Assembly: GCA_007121535.1 (NCBI GenBank)
Contig: SKKK01000435.1
Coordinates: 1 to 50,159, forward strand
DNA: 50,159 nucleotides
Source of the DNA: Planctomycetaceae bacterium
GTDB lineage: Bacteria; Planctomycetota; Planctomycetia; Pirellulales; Pirellulaceae
Direction: 5' to 3'
This document shows, in pieces, positions 7,850 to 15,535 of the stretch (position 1 is its first letter; each line of letters opens with the position of its first letter). Under the pieces are notes generated by a model, which was not told the DNA's origin, did not search any database, and worked only from the letters and a program-made list of their open reading frames with translations. The position numbers and the translations under genes are program-made.

Positions 7850-9205
7850 TCACGCGGATTTGGCCAGTTCTCCGCTGTGGGCACGGATTTTTCGGATCGC
7901 TTGGGCGATCTGGTCCATGGCCCTGCGGTCCGCCAGCAGCAATGTTTGGGACAGCGCCACCGTCTTGGCACAGACCTGACGGTTGCCGGTCAATTCTTGG
8001 AAGCTGTCGCGATAGTCTTTCAGGCGTTTCGGGCCGAACAGCCGCTGGTAACCGCGGGATGCGATGGCCTCGTCCAACATGCCGTCGAAGTATTGTTCGC
8101 CATATACCGTGCTGCTGGGAATCCCCTCGGCTCGCAACGCCCGCATGAATCCGACTCGTGACAACCCGTTGAAGTGCTCCGAATCGTATCGCATCGGGAA
8201 CAGATGCCAAACAGCTCGGCTGTTCTCGGGCACGCGTGCCGGGGTGATCCCGGGGATCTCGGCCAATTGCGCGCTCAGATAATCGGCATTGGCCTGACGG
8301 ACCCGGGTCTCCTGGACCAGCTTTTCGATCTGTGGCAACAACATCGCCGCTTGGAAGTGCTGGATGCGGAAATTGCTGCCTCGGGTAAAGCACCCGCGAC
8401 CTTGAAAGGTCCCGGTGGCTCGACCACAGTTGTGGAAGGCGTGGCAACGGTCGATCAGATCGTCGCGGTTGCCGGTCACCGCGCCGCCTTCGCCCGAGGG
8501 GATGTGCTTGGAATTCTGGAAACTGAAGCATCCCAGATCGGCCAGCGTCCCGCACTTCTTGCCCCGGTACTCGGCCAACCAAGCTTGGCAGGCATCCTCG
8601 ACAACCGCCAGATCATGCTTTTTTGCGATGGCGTTGATCGGGTCCATGTCGCAGGGCAAGCCGAAGATGTGGACAGGCAGGATCGCACGCGTCCGATCGG
8701 TGATGCGGCTCTCGATCGACGCCGGATCGATGTTCCAGGTGGTAGGATCGGTGTCGGCGAAAACGGGCAGCGCCTTGTTGATCAAAATGGCGTTGTACGT
8801 TGCATTGAACGTGTAGGGCGATACGATGACCTCGTCGCCCGCGTCGACCCCGACGACGTACAGGCTGGTGATCAGGGCCGTCGTACCGCTGGCGGTCGCC
8901 AGGCAGCGGCGAGCGCCCAACAGATTGGCCCAGGCCGTTTCGAAGTGGGCGATATGTCCTGAACCATCTCCCCGGAACCAACGCCCACTGCGCAGAATCT
9001 TCAAGATCTCCGGTTCCCAGGACTCATCCCACTGGGGCCACGACGGCCAATTTCCGGTCCACGCGGGGCGACCTCCCAGGACGGCCGGTTTGTCAGTAAC
9101 GTAGGTGCTGGCGCTCCGGGCGGTCTTTGACCCCTGCAAACTCCAGAAGGCGGAGCCCGCTGCAGCAGCCTGCATAAAACCGCGTCGTGACAATGAATCG
9201 CTCAT
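7850..9205 (-). CDS. Tat-exported DegT/DnrJ/EryC1/StrS-family aminotransferase-like protein
   Basis: The 451-residue protein starts with a twin-arginine signal (LSRRGFMQAAAAGSAFW), implying export in folded form with cofactor. The body is a DegT/DnrJ-type PLP fold: ATASGTTALITSLYVVGVDA, VIVSPYTFNATYNAI, VVEDACQA with the PLP-binding Asp204, and CFSFQNSKHIPSGEGG with the Schiff-base Lys233. Cytosolic relatives aminate nucleotide-sugar ketones. Planctomycetes carry Tat-tagged relatives whose role outside the cytoplasm is not clear to me. The ATG at 9205 is preceded by GGGAGA and begins the Tat signal. Upstream in-frame extension lacks protein character. It stands alone, about 160 bases from UBact. 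Confidence 0.85.
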   Translation of the reverse strand: MSDSLSRRGFMQAAAAGSAFWSLQGSKTARSASTYVTDKPAVLGGRPAWTGNWPSWPQWDESWEPEILKILRSGRWFRGDGSGHIAHFETAWANLLGARRCLATASGTTALITSLYVVGVDAGDEVIVSPYTFNATYNAILINKALPVFADTDPTTWNIDPASIESRITDRTRAILPVHIFGLPCDMDPINAIAKKHDLAVVEDACQAWLAEYRGKKCGTLADLGCFSFQNSKHIPSGEGGAVTGNRDDLIDRCHAFHNCGRATGTFQGRGCFTRGSNFRIQHFQAAMLLPQIEKLVQETRVRQANADYLSAQLAEIPGITPARVPENSRAVWHLFPMRYDSEHFNGLSRVGFMRALRAEGIPSSTVYGEQYFDGMLDEAIASRGYQRLFGPKRLKDYRDSFQELTGNRQVCAKTVALSQTLLLADRRAMDQIAQAIRKIRAHSGELAKSA

Positions 9206-9524
9206 CTCCCGTTCTCCCGTGCTTCTGGAATCATCGAATGGGTTGTGTCCAGCGAGGCTCAGACGCCTTTTCAGACAACGCCTATTGTAGCGCGAATAGG
9301 GCCTCAATGCGATGATCCCCGGTTTCGAGGTTTTTGAAAGAATGGGACTGGCTCCGAGCACAGACTGCGAAAACCATGGAAAGACAGGGGTTACCAGGTG
9401 TCTGTCCCGATTTCTTGACAACCTTCTTTCCCCGGTTCCTCGATGTTTGATACCCTGGAGGATCGCATTCGCCCGACGGAGTCCAAGCGGATGCCCGATT
9501 TCAATGCTCACCGGAAAAGAGAAG
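9206..9524. other. Divergent intergenic region
   Basis: Separates the DegT-family gene (minus) from the phosphatase gene (plus), so it should hold both promoters. A TTGACA occurs at 9415-9420 on the plus strand and a TACAAT at 9289-9284 on the minus strand, but neither has a well-spaced partner. No gene was seen. Confidence 0.35.
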
Positions 9525-9971
9525 ATGACCGAATACTATTCCACCGTCCTTTTCGTATGCACCGGCAACTACTACCGCAGTCGGTTCTGCGAGCATCTGT
9601 TCAATGTGTTGGCAAAACGCCGTCAACTCCGATGGCTTGCCGCCTCGCGCGGCCTGCAAACCTGGCTGGCCGACGGCTATGGACCGATCTCCGAAATGGC
9701 TGTCCAGCGATTGGAGGAATTGGGCATCCCCATCAACGGCGGTGCTCGATTTCCGATGCCCTTGACGGAATCGGACCTGCAGGCGGCGGGGGTCGTCGTG
9801 GCTTTGAAGGAATCCGAGCATCGCGCCATGATGGCCGAACAGTTCCCCGCATGGACCGATCGCGTGGAATATTGGCACGTGGACGATATCGACTGTGCCG
9901 GCCCCGACCAGGCGTTGCCGGTGTGCGAAGCGTATTTGGAAATGCTGGTAGAGCGGTTGGAGCAACCATGA
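9525..9971 (+). CDS. Low-molecular-weight protein tyrosine phosphatase-like protein
   Basis: A 148-residue protein of the LMW phosphatase/arsenate-reductase fold. The phosphate-binding loop is at the N-terminus as expected: VLFVCTGNYYRSR, a CX5R motif with the nucleophilic Cys near residue 11. A possible general acid lies in YWHVDDID near residue 124. Length matches the family (about 150). The YY in the loop is unusual for true arsenate reductases, so a phosphatase role is more likely. The ATG at 9525 follows GGAAAAGAG; a start seven codons upstream is possible. It converges with the CPBP protease gene, ending 20 bases from it. Confidence 0.8.
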   Translation: MTEYYSTVLFVCTGNYYRSRFCEHLFNVLAKRRQLRWLAASRGLQTWLADGYGPISEMAVQRLEELGIPINGGARFPMPLTESDLQAAGVVVALKESEHRAMMAEQFPAWTDRVEYWHVDDIDCAGPDQALPVCEAYLEMLVERLEQP

Positions 9972-9991
9972 GCCGGTTCCGGACGAAATGG

Positions 9992-10654
9992 TCACGCCTC
10001 CTGGTTTGGCGAGCCCTCTTTTGCGGGCCGGTACCGAAGCAGGTAGACGAGGGCCGCAAAGTCATAGACGGCGTGCGTGACAATCGGGGCCAACAGATTT
10101 TCCGTCATCAGCAGTACCACGCCCAAGTACAGACCCATGCCGCCAGCCAGAACCGCATACGCATGGGACACCCAGTGGCACATGCCGAATACCGCCGAGG
10201 CGACGATCAGCCCGATCACCACGCCTCGAGTGCCCGGAAGCCAATCGATCAGTCCGGCCTGAAGCAAACCGCGAAAAAGCATCTCTTCGCCCAACCCGGC
10301 CGCCAGCGAAATCAGCACCATGTCACCGATCGACCAATGCCGAATCATCGGCAGCAGGCGCTGATCGACCGTTTGTTGCAACGATCTCCAAGGACCGAAC
10401 GGACAGCGATCGATCACCAGCAGCAGCAAGATCATCGGGATTGCCGCCAGCACCCCCCAACCGACCGCCACCAGTTGCTCGAACCACCGATCGGCCGCGA
10501 AAGAAACGCCGGGAAGCGGCCAACGGCCGAAAAACCAACCCAAAAAGGCAGCCAAAACGACCAAGCCTGTCTCGAAGGCGATCGCCACAGGTGCACGGAT
10601 TTGGCCCGAAGTCGTCATCGGCAGGGTGATGTTCAGGTGAAACGGCTCGATCAT
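9992..10654 (-). CDS. CPBP-family intramembrane metalloprotease
   Basis: A 220-residue multi-pass membrane protein (hydrophobic segments near 24-42, 60-82, 110-125, 140-160, 165-185). It carries the CPBP/Abi motifs in order: GLGEEMLFRGLL (EExxxR), VFGMCHWVSH (FxxxH) and THAVYDFAAL. This family includes eukaryotic CAAX prenyl proteases and bacterial proteins for bacteriocin self-immunity or membrane protein processing. The substrate is unknown. Length is normal. The ATG at 10654 begins the first plausible reading; no strong ribosome site is seen. Confidence 0.85.
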   Translation of the reverse strand: MIEPFHLNITLPMTTSGQIRAPVAIAFETGLVVLAAFLGWFFGRWPLPGVSFAADRWFEQLVAVGWGVLAAIPMILLLLVIDRCPFGPWRSLQQTVDQRLLPMIRHWSIGDMVLISLAAGLGEEMLFRGLLQAGLIDWLPGTRGVVIGLIVASAVFGMCHWVSHAYAVLAGGMGLYLGVVLLMTENLLAPIVTHAVYDFAALVYLLRYRPAKEGSPNQEA

Positions 10655-10994
10655 TCTACGCGGTTTGCATGCGGCGAATTGTCCAGGTCAACGCCGCCAA
10701 TTGCAAGGATGCCTCGTACCGGTCAGCACCCGACCAAGTATTTCTTGGTGGAATCGGGCGGAAGGAGGGCGGGAGTCGTTTTTCGGGTGACCGGGTGCTT
10801 ATTTTCGGTCAGGCCGAACGACCATTTGACAGGCGGCATTCTGTCAGTAGAATACAGAGACGCGAAGAGCGTCCTGCGATTGCTGCAGGATCGCACAAGC
10901 CGGTTCTGGCCATGCCCATCCGGGCGATTGGCTCGCTTTCGCCGCTTGTTCGCATGGTCAACTATTTTCCCACCATAAGTGCGAGAGCGTATCG
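10655..10994. other. Intergenic region upstream of tatA
   Basis: Holds a copy of the TAAGCACCCG element (10723-10801) and, presumably, the promoter of tatA. No gene and no well-spaced promoter hexamers recognised. Confidence 0.4.
10723..10801. repeat. 79-bp copy of the TAAGCACCCG dispersed element
   Basis: Ends read TCAGCACCCG and CGGGTGCTTA, one mismatch from perfect inverted repeats. The interior shares TTTCTTGGTGGAATCGGGCG with the copies at 5662 and 43113 but carries about 22 extra bases in its right half. Confidence 0.65.
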
Positions 10995-11207
10995 ATGAAC
11001 AGTCTGATGTTTGCTTGGGTGACCCCTGGTCCGATGGAAATGCTGATCGTTCTAGCGATCTTTTTACTTCTTTTTGGAGGAAGACAGCTTCCCAGCTTGA
11101 TGCGAAATCTGGGTGCCAGTGCTCGTGAGTTCAAGAAGGGAGTCTCGGGAATGGAAGAAGAGCTGGATGAAGCGACTCGGTCGATCAATGACGACAAGTC
11201 GGAGTGA
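10995..11207 (+). CDS. tatA: Twin-arginine translocase subunit TatA
   Basis: A 70-residue protein with the standard TatA plan: one N-terminal membrane helix (PMEMLIVLAIFLLLFGG), the FG hinge, an amphipathic helix (RQLPSLMRNLGASAREFKK) and an acidic tail (MEEELDEATRSINDDKSE). TatA oligomers form the pore that moves folded proteins with twin-arginine signals; a clear substrate candidate, the DegT-family protein, lies 1.8 kb upstream. The extra ten residues before the helix are longer than usual, so the true start might be an internal codon. A second Tat subunit follows 155 bases downstream; tatC is not in the window. Confidence 0.88.
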   Translation: MNSLMFAWVTPGPMEMLIVLAIFLLLFGGRQLPSLMRNLGASAREFKKGVSGMEEELDEATRSINDDKSE

Positions 11208-11362
11208 AAGATCGGGTCTGATTTGGATGAACGGGCTTAGCTGAACGGCGGCTGAATTGCGGCTTGACGACCGGAGTTCTTCCGGAACCGAGTCTCTGCC
11301 ATCCAGCTAAATCGGTGCATCTGGAACTACGCATTTCTCGGGGATATCGCTGGGGGATCTTC

Positions 11363-11671
11363 ATGTTTGGTTTGGGAATGCAGGAATTGGTGATCATCGG
11401 CATCGTCGCCATTCTGCTGTTCGGGAAGCGTCTGCCGGAAGTGGCGCGGACGTGGGGAAAACATTATGCCGAATTTCGCCGGAGTCTCTCGGACATCCAG
11501 TCGCAGATGGACATGTCCGACATCTATTCGTCTCGACCATCTTCGCCGTCTTACACCAAATCGTCCTCCGCACCGTCGGATGACGAGGATGATTACGATG
11601 TGGCGACGGCCCCGAAGTTCGAGCCGCCACCGCGGGAACCGCAGAAAGAACCTTCCGCCGATTCTGCGTGA
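11363..11671 (+). CDS. Second TatA/TatB-type translocase subunit
   Basis: This 102-residue protein starts MFGLGMQELVIIGIVAILLF, a single membrane helix with Glu8, followed by GKRLPEVARTWGKHYAEFRR, the amphipathic helix. Glu8 and the long, disordered, Ser/Pro/acidic tail (about residues 50-102) are closer to TatB, whereas the FGKRLPE hinge is shared with TatA. It may be the receptor-type subunit that partners the TatA encoded just upstream. GGGGGATCTTC before the ATG at 11363 serves as ribosome site. The ung gene starts 11 bases after its stop, so the two are probably co-transcribed. Confidence 0.82.
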   Translation: MFGLGMQELVIIGIVAILLFGKRLPEVARTWGKHYAEFRRSLSDIQSQMDMSDIYSSRPSSPSYTKSSSAPSDDEDDYDVATAPKFEPPPREPQKEPSADSA

Positions 11672-11682
11672 AGGTGCTGTCG

Positions 11683-12375
11683 ATGAGCTGGGAACTGCCT
11701 GAGTCGTGGTCGCGAGTGTTGGACCAGGAGTGTTGCCAGCCGTATTTCGAGCAGCTCCGGCGGTTTGTCGACGCCCAGCGGCAACGGCACCAGGTTTTTC
11801 CGGCAGCCGAGGACACGTTTCGCGCCTTGGAATGGACGTCTTACGACCGGGTGCGGGTCGTGCTGTTGGGACAAGATCCCTATCACGATCAAGGCCAAGC
11901 CCATGGTCTGTGCTTCTCGGTCCCGCCGGGCGTTCGGCTGCCGCCATCGCTCGCGAACATTTTTCGCGAGCTTCACGACGATCTTGGATGCGAAGTTCCG
12001 GGACACGGATGCCTGACCGCATGGGCGCGGCAGGGAGTCTTGCTGTTGAACACGGTGTTGACCGTGCGAAGTCATCAGCCGCATTCGCATCGGGGGCAAG
12101 GTTGGGAGAGGTTCACCGATGCAGTGATCCGGGCGGTGAACCGGGCGCCGAAGCCCGTCGTCTTCATGCTTTGGGGTGGGCCCGCGCGGAAAAAGGCGGC
12201 TTTGATCGACGTCGACCGCCACGCGATCGTCCAGACCGCTCATCCGTCTCCTTTGTCCGCTCGCCGAGGATTCTTCGGCAGCAAGCCTTTTTCGGCGGCC
12301 AACCGGGCATTACAAGAAAGGGGCCAACCGCCCATCGATTGGCGGCTGGCCCCGGATGTCAGGTCAGTCAAATGA
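11683..12375 (+). CDS. ung: Uracil-DNA glycosylase, family 1
   Basis: A 230-residue enzyme that removes uracil from DNA, starting base-excision repair. It has the family-1 hallmarks: water-activating loop GQDPYHDQGQAHGL, the FSVPPGVRLPPSL and GVLLLNTVLTV segments, FMLWGGPARKK, and the leucine intercalation loop HPSPLSARRGFFG. Length agrees with Ung proteins (about 225 residues). The ATG at 11683 with AAGGTG upstream is preferred; a GTG five codons earlier overlaps the stop of the Tat gene and cannot be excluded. It converges with a small minus-strand gene that ends 5 bases away. Confidence 0.95.
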   Translation: MSWELPESWSRVLDQECCQPYFEQLRRFVDAQRQRHQVFPAAEDTFRALEWTSYDRVRVVLLGQDPYHDQGQAHGLCFSVPPGVRLPPSLANIFRELHDDLGCEVPGHGCLTAWARQGVLLLNTVLTVRSHQPHSHRGQGWERFTDAVIRAVNRAPKPVVFMLWGGPARKKAALIDVDRHAIVQTAHPSPLSARRGFFGSKPFSAANRALQERGQPPIDWRLAPDVRSVK

Positions 12376-12380
12376 GCCGG

Positions 12381-12629
12381 TCAGCGGCCTCCTTCGGCCC
12401 AACTGTTGACACCGGTCGAATCGCTCTGGCTCTCGGAAATCGCATCGGTGATGGTGGACCAATCGAGGCGTGGCGGGGACCATTGACTCTGCGACGTTCG
12501 ACCAGCTCGTTTATCCCGCTGGCGAACAGACCACTTTTCTTGAATCTTGGCACACGCCTTTTCAATCTCTTCGGCCGAAGGCTTATACGCGCCTCGATGA
12601 CCATTCGATTTTTTGTCACTCGTCTTCAT
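12381..12629 (-). CDS. Small conserved protein with an EIE...W-S motif
   Basis: An 82-residue soluble, charged protein of unknown function. The part from residue about 14 reads YKPSAEEIEKACAKIQEKWS followed by VRQRDKRAG. The same pattern, P-x3-EIE-x5-I-x3-WS-x5/6-R-x-G, occurs in the 74-residue protein at 47416-47640, so both belong to one small-protein family, probably a helical domain. The ATG at 12629 was chosen for the AGGAGG eight bases upstream. The C-terminal half (SQWSPPRLDWSTITDAISES) has no counterpart in the paralogue. No function is proposed. Confidence 0.7.
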   Translation of the reverse strand: MKTSDKKSNGHRGAYKPSAEEIEKACAKIQEKWSVRQRDKRAGRTSQSQWSPPRLDWSTITDAISESQSDSTGVNSWAEGGR

Positions 12630-12761
12630 CGCCTTGTCCTCCTCATGACAATCGGCAGCCAACGAAAAAAATCAGTTGGCGTCTTCTTAACAAGCTGCCG
12701 AATCTCGATCCGACAGCGTTTCAATTCTTCGGGTCGGTAGGCAAACGACAAGACACAAAGT

Positions 12762-12767
12762 ATTATA
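12762..12767 (-). promoter_or_regulatory. Possible -10 box in an AT-rich divergent region
   Basis: TATAAT on the minus strand inside an unusually AT-rich patch (12760-12790) between two divergent genes. ATTATACCA and AATAATACCA form a direct repeat there. No convincing -35 partner. Confidence 0.3.
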
Positions 12768-12815
12768 CCATATGTTTGAAAATAATACCACTTCCAAACG
12801 TAGGGAGAACGTAAA

Positions 12816-13526
12816 GTGCAAAAGGCAAACATTCGCATCTTCAGGTCGTTATTGATGGGCATCTTGATCGCGCTGGGTGCGGGGGCCGGGGCGGATCAGC
12901 CGAAAGTCGTCGAGCCATTTAATGGCGTGGATTTGACGGGATGGAGGTTGACACGTGAATCGGGCAGCCAATGGGTGGTGGGGCAGGCCGTGATCTGTAC
13001 CGAACGGCCTCGTGAATTGGTGGTCAGCCCGGCCGCCGAGGGCGAAGCCCAGCTAGTCAATGCAGGCCGTGGCGGTGTAAACATTTTTACCGCCGACGAG
13101 TTCGGCGATTGCCTGCTGACGATCGAAGTCATGGTGCCCCAAGGCTCGAATTCCGGAATCTACATGATGGGCAATTACGAGGTCCAGGTATTGGACAGTT
13201 GGGGACGAGAATCGATCGGTCCGGGTGATATGGGGGGTTTGTACGGGGCCGCAACGCCCCTGGTGAACGCGTCGAAGGCGCCCGGCGAATGGCAGAAGTT
13301 CGTCATCGATTTTCAGGCGCCCCGTTTCGTCGATGGCAAGAAAGTACGCAATGCGACCTTCAAGAAGGTCGTGCTGAACGGAAAGGTCATCCACGAAAAT
13401 GTCCAGATGAAGGGGCCAACGGGCGGTAACCTGGGACGCGGCGAGCAACCGACGGGCCCCTTGATGTTCCAGGGCGATCATGGTCCCGTGGCGTTCCGCA
13501 ACATCCGGATCGTTCCGAAGAATTGA
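12816..13526 (+). CDS. Exported DUF1080 (3-keto-disaccharide hydrolase-like) protein
   Basis: A 236-residue protein with a signal peptide (SLLMGILIALGAGAGA). The body is a LamG-like DUF1080 beta-sandwich: PFNGVDLTGW, FGDCLLTIEVMVPQGSNSGI, YMMGNYEVQVLDSWG, GGLYGAATPLVNASKAPGEW and GPLMFQGDHGPVAFRNIRI, which covers the full domain. DUF1080 proteins are very numerous in planctomycetes; some members hydrolyse 3-keto-glycosides. The predicted start is a GTG at 12816 preceded by AGGGAGA. It is monocistronic, converging with the histidine-kinase gene. Substrate unknown. Confidence 0.88.
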   Translation: MQKANIRIFRSLLMGILIALGAGAGADQPKVVEPFNGVDLTGWRLTRESGSQWVVGQAVICTERPRELVVSPAAEGEAQLVNAGRGGVNIFTADEFGDCLLTIEVMVPQGSNSGIYMMGNYEVQVLDSWGRESIGPGDMGGLYGAATPLVNASKAPGEWQKFVIDFQAPRFVDGKKVRNATFKKVVLNGKVIHENVQMKGPTGGNLGRGEQPTGPLMFQGDHGPVAFRNIRIVPKN

Positions 13527-13546
13527 GGCTCGTCGGCTGGGGTCGA

Positions 13547-14368
13547 TCACGACGGCGCGATGGTTGTCGATGGAGTGGTCATGTTGGCAGTGGGAAGATG
13601 GATGGGCGGGCTCTGGTAGACCGGCAAGCGGATGGTGAATGCGGTGCCCATGCCGACGGTGCTCTCTACGCGGATGCGGCCGCGATGCGATTCGATGATG
13701 TGCCGACAGGCACTCAACCCCAGTCCGGTGCCGCCTTTGCCGCTGGAATCCGGACCTTGCTTCGTACTGTAGAAAGGTTCGAAAATCCGAGGCAGTTTTT
13801 CCGCAGGAATGCCGCAACCGGTGTCGCGGATCGTTAGATCGACGGTGGCGTCGTCCTCCGAGTGCGTCAGGCGAATGACCAGTCGCCCCCCGTCCAGCAT
13901 GGCTTGGCGAGCATTGATCAGCAGATTCAAAATCACCTGCTGGATTTGGTTTCCTACGGCGCAGGCATCAGGCACGCAGTCCAGGTGCGTTTCGACGCTG
14001 ATTCGATGTTTCAGCAACTCGCGCTCAAGCAACACCAGCGATTCTTCGACCAACTTTGCCAGATCCGTGGGCTCGAACGATTCCGATCGGTTGCGAGCCA
14101 TGCCCAGCACGGAATTGGTAATCTTCGCGGCTCGTTCGGCTGCTGCCAGCACTTTCTGGAAGGCCTTGTCCCGCGTGGCTTCATCTTTGTGACGGAGCCC
14201 CATTTTGGCATAGTTCAAAATCGTCATCAGCACGTTGTTGAACTCGTGTGTCGTCGTGCTGACCAGCTCGCCTAACGCCGTCAATCGTTGAGCCTGGATC
14301 AGCTTTTGTTGGACGATGGCCAGTTGCTGTTCGGCCGTCAATGCTTCCTGGTCGCCTCGGGTCGTCAT
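13547..14368 (-). CDS. Soluble sensor histidine kinase
   Basis: A 273-residue kinase without membrane segments or a recognisable sensor domain. A short coiled-coil-like stretch (LTAEQQLAIVQQKLIQAQRL) leads into the phosphoacceptor helix GELVSTTTHEFNNVLMTI (His about 42), of the NtrB-like HEFNN type. The catalytic domain shows the N box (QQVILNLLINARQAM), G1 (DTGCGIP), F box (FEPFYSTK) and G2 (GGTGLGLS). A disordered tail of about 25 residues follows. With no response regulator or sensor attached, it probably receives input from a partner protein. The ATG at 14368 has GAGGAAG upstream; a TTG one codon earlier is less likely. Confidence 0.88.
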   Translation of the reverse strand: MTTRGDQEALTAEQQLAIVQQKLIQAQRLTALGELVSTTTHEFNNVLMTILNYAKMGLRHKDEATRDKAFQKVLAAAERAAKITNSVLGMARNRSESFEPTDLAKLVEESLVLLERELLKHRISVETHLDCVPDACAVGNQIQQVILNLLINARQAMLDGGRLVIRLTHSEDDATVDLTIRDTGCGIPAEKLPRIFEPFYSTKQGPDSSGKGGTGLGLSACRHIIESHRGRIRVESTVGMGTAFTIRLPVYQSPPIHLPTANMTTPSTTIAPS

Positions 14369-14557
14369 CAAGCTTCCTCGGTCTTCTTTGCCGCCATCGC
14401 TAGACTCGGTCGTTCATTACCATTTTGACTCGTTTACCCGGTCGCTAATGAACTTCGCGTCTTGCCGATTCGACTTGCCTTAACTCGTTACCTGAAAGGT
14501 CCTTACGTGTTTTTATGGTATCGACGGATTGAACTGGGCAACTCAAGCAGAAGCCGT

Positions 14558-14563
14558 TATAAT
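14558..14563 (+). promoter_or_regulatory. Candidate -10 box (TATAAT) for the gene at 14617
   Basis: A perfect TATAAT lies 54 bases before the ATG, in the context CCGTTATAATCCG. The -35 region is weak (TGGGCA at 17 bp spacing). Confidence 0.4.
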
Positions 14564-14616
14564 CCGTTTCGGCCTTTGGGAAGCAGCCACGGACTTTGGC
14601 AAATGGATAAGCTGGG

Positions 14617-14877
14617 ATGCATACCGTTGAATTACTTGAACATGCGCTTTCGGTAGCCGAACAACTGGGCTATCGAGTGCGTCAGGAATGGCTTGGTGGA
14701 ACGGGCGGTGGTGCTTGCGAATTCGCAAGCCAGAAGTGGATCTTTGTGGATCTGGCGTTGAATTCGGTCGAGCAACTGCAGCAGGTGCGGGACGCGTTGA
14801 GGAGTGATCCGGGCGTGTACACGCTGGATCTTTCTCCCGCGATGCGACGACTGCTGGACGTTCGCCAAGCCGCATAG
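14617..14877 (+). CDS. Hypothetical 86-residue protein
   Basis: I do not recognise the family. The protein is compact and mixed alpha/beta in appearance: an N-terminal helix (TVELLEHALSVAEQLGYRV), a glycine-rich turn (WLGGTGGGACEF), a strand pair (KWIFVDLALNSVEQLQQV) and a C-terminal DLSPAMRRLLDVR. It looks like a genuine folded domain, with coding-like composition, a TATAAT 54 bases upstream and no overlap with other genes. Immediately downstream lies a cluster of tandem repeats that may act as its transcriptional end. Function unknown. Confidence 0.6.
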   Translation: MHTVELLEHALSVAEQLGYRVRQEWLGGTGGGACEFASQKWIFVDLALNSVEQLQQVRDALRSDPGVYTLDLSPAMRRLLDVRQAA

Positions 14878-14893
14878 AACCTGCAAGGAACCC

Positions 14894-15104
14894 GTGAGCG
14901 GAATGGCGCTAGCCACCGGCCTGATAACCAGCGGAATGGCGCTAGCCACCGGTCCGATAACCAGCGGAATGGCGCTAGCCACCGGTCCGATAACCAGCGG
15001 AATGGCGCTAGCCACCGGTCCGATAACCGACGAAGAACGGCGGCTAGCGCCGTGCCGCTCACCAGAACAGCGGCTAGCGCCGTGCCGCTCACCAGAAAAC
15101 CCGA
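14894..15104. repeat. Tandem 33-bp repeat array plus inverted GCTAGCG units
   Basis: Four head-to-tail copies of a 33-base unit beginning AGCGGAATGGCGCTAGCCAC start at 14897, 14930, 14963 and 14996 and are nearly identical. They are followed by two copies of an inverted unit reading CGGCTAGCGCCGTGCCGCTC. The GGCGCTAGCC core is shared with the elements at 2926, 22269 and 45773. The unit length is a multiple of three, so the array is open in several frames, but there is no coding evidence. Confidence 0.85.
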
Positions 15105-15165
15105 CAGTCATTCGTTTGCCGGTCCTTAGGTGGCGTGCTGCCGGATCGGAAAGAAAGAACGTACG

Positions 15166-15429
15166 ATGAAGATTCACGTTGTTGTGACGGGGCGTAACTA
15201 CCACACGACATCCCCCCTGCCGGAAGAGATCGATTTAGAGCCCTCGCAGGGCGTCGACGACGCATTAGCCGTGTTGGCAAAGCATCTTCCGGATGACCAG
15301 CGTTTTCCCGACAGTTGCTTGTTGGTGGTCTCCGGGCAACATCTGGGTACGATTTCCGAGCACCGATCGTGCGAGCTGCGCGACGGCGATGAATTGGCGT
15401 TGATCGCGCCGGTGGCCGGTGGGTGCTAG
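15166..15429 (+). CDS. MoaD/ThiS-like beta-grasp protein ending in Gly-Gly-Cys
   Basis: An 87-residue protein with the beta-grasp outline of MoaD/ThiS sulfur carriers: a first strand (MKIHVVVTG), a central helix (GVDDALAVLAKHL), then LRDGDELALIAPVAGG at the C-terminus. In MoaD and ThiS the final Gly-Gly is adenylated and thiocarboxylated. Here one more residue, Cys, follows the Gly-Gly, which would block the usual chemistry unless it is trimmed or used differently. No moaE, moeB, thiF or thiG lies nearby, so pathway is open. The ATG at 15166 follows AAGAAAG and begins the first strand; the upstream part of the frame lacks protein character. Confidence 0.6.
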   Translation: MKIHVVVTGRNYHTTSPLPEEIDLEPSQGVDDALAVLAKHLPDDQRFPDSCLLVVSGQHLGTISEHRSCELRDGDELALIAPVAGGC

Positions 15430-15535
15430 CACATTGAGTCAGAAAAAGGAGATGGCAACCGCAAGAATCGCGTCTCACCCCATCGGTCGAAGCATCGATG
15501 GCGTATGAGGGATCGAATCGGTCGCCAGTACAAGG

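Noticed and set aside
14894-15104. CRISPR array
   Set aside because: The repeated units are directly adjacent, with no unique spacers, and no cas genes are present.
14804-15169. An open frame through the tandem-repeat array
   Set aside because: The repeats are 33 bases long, so any frame without stops stays open; the product is a repeated MALATG-type string with no start context.
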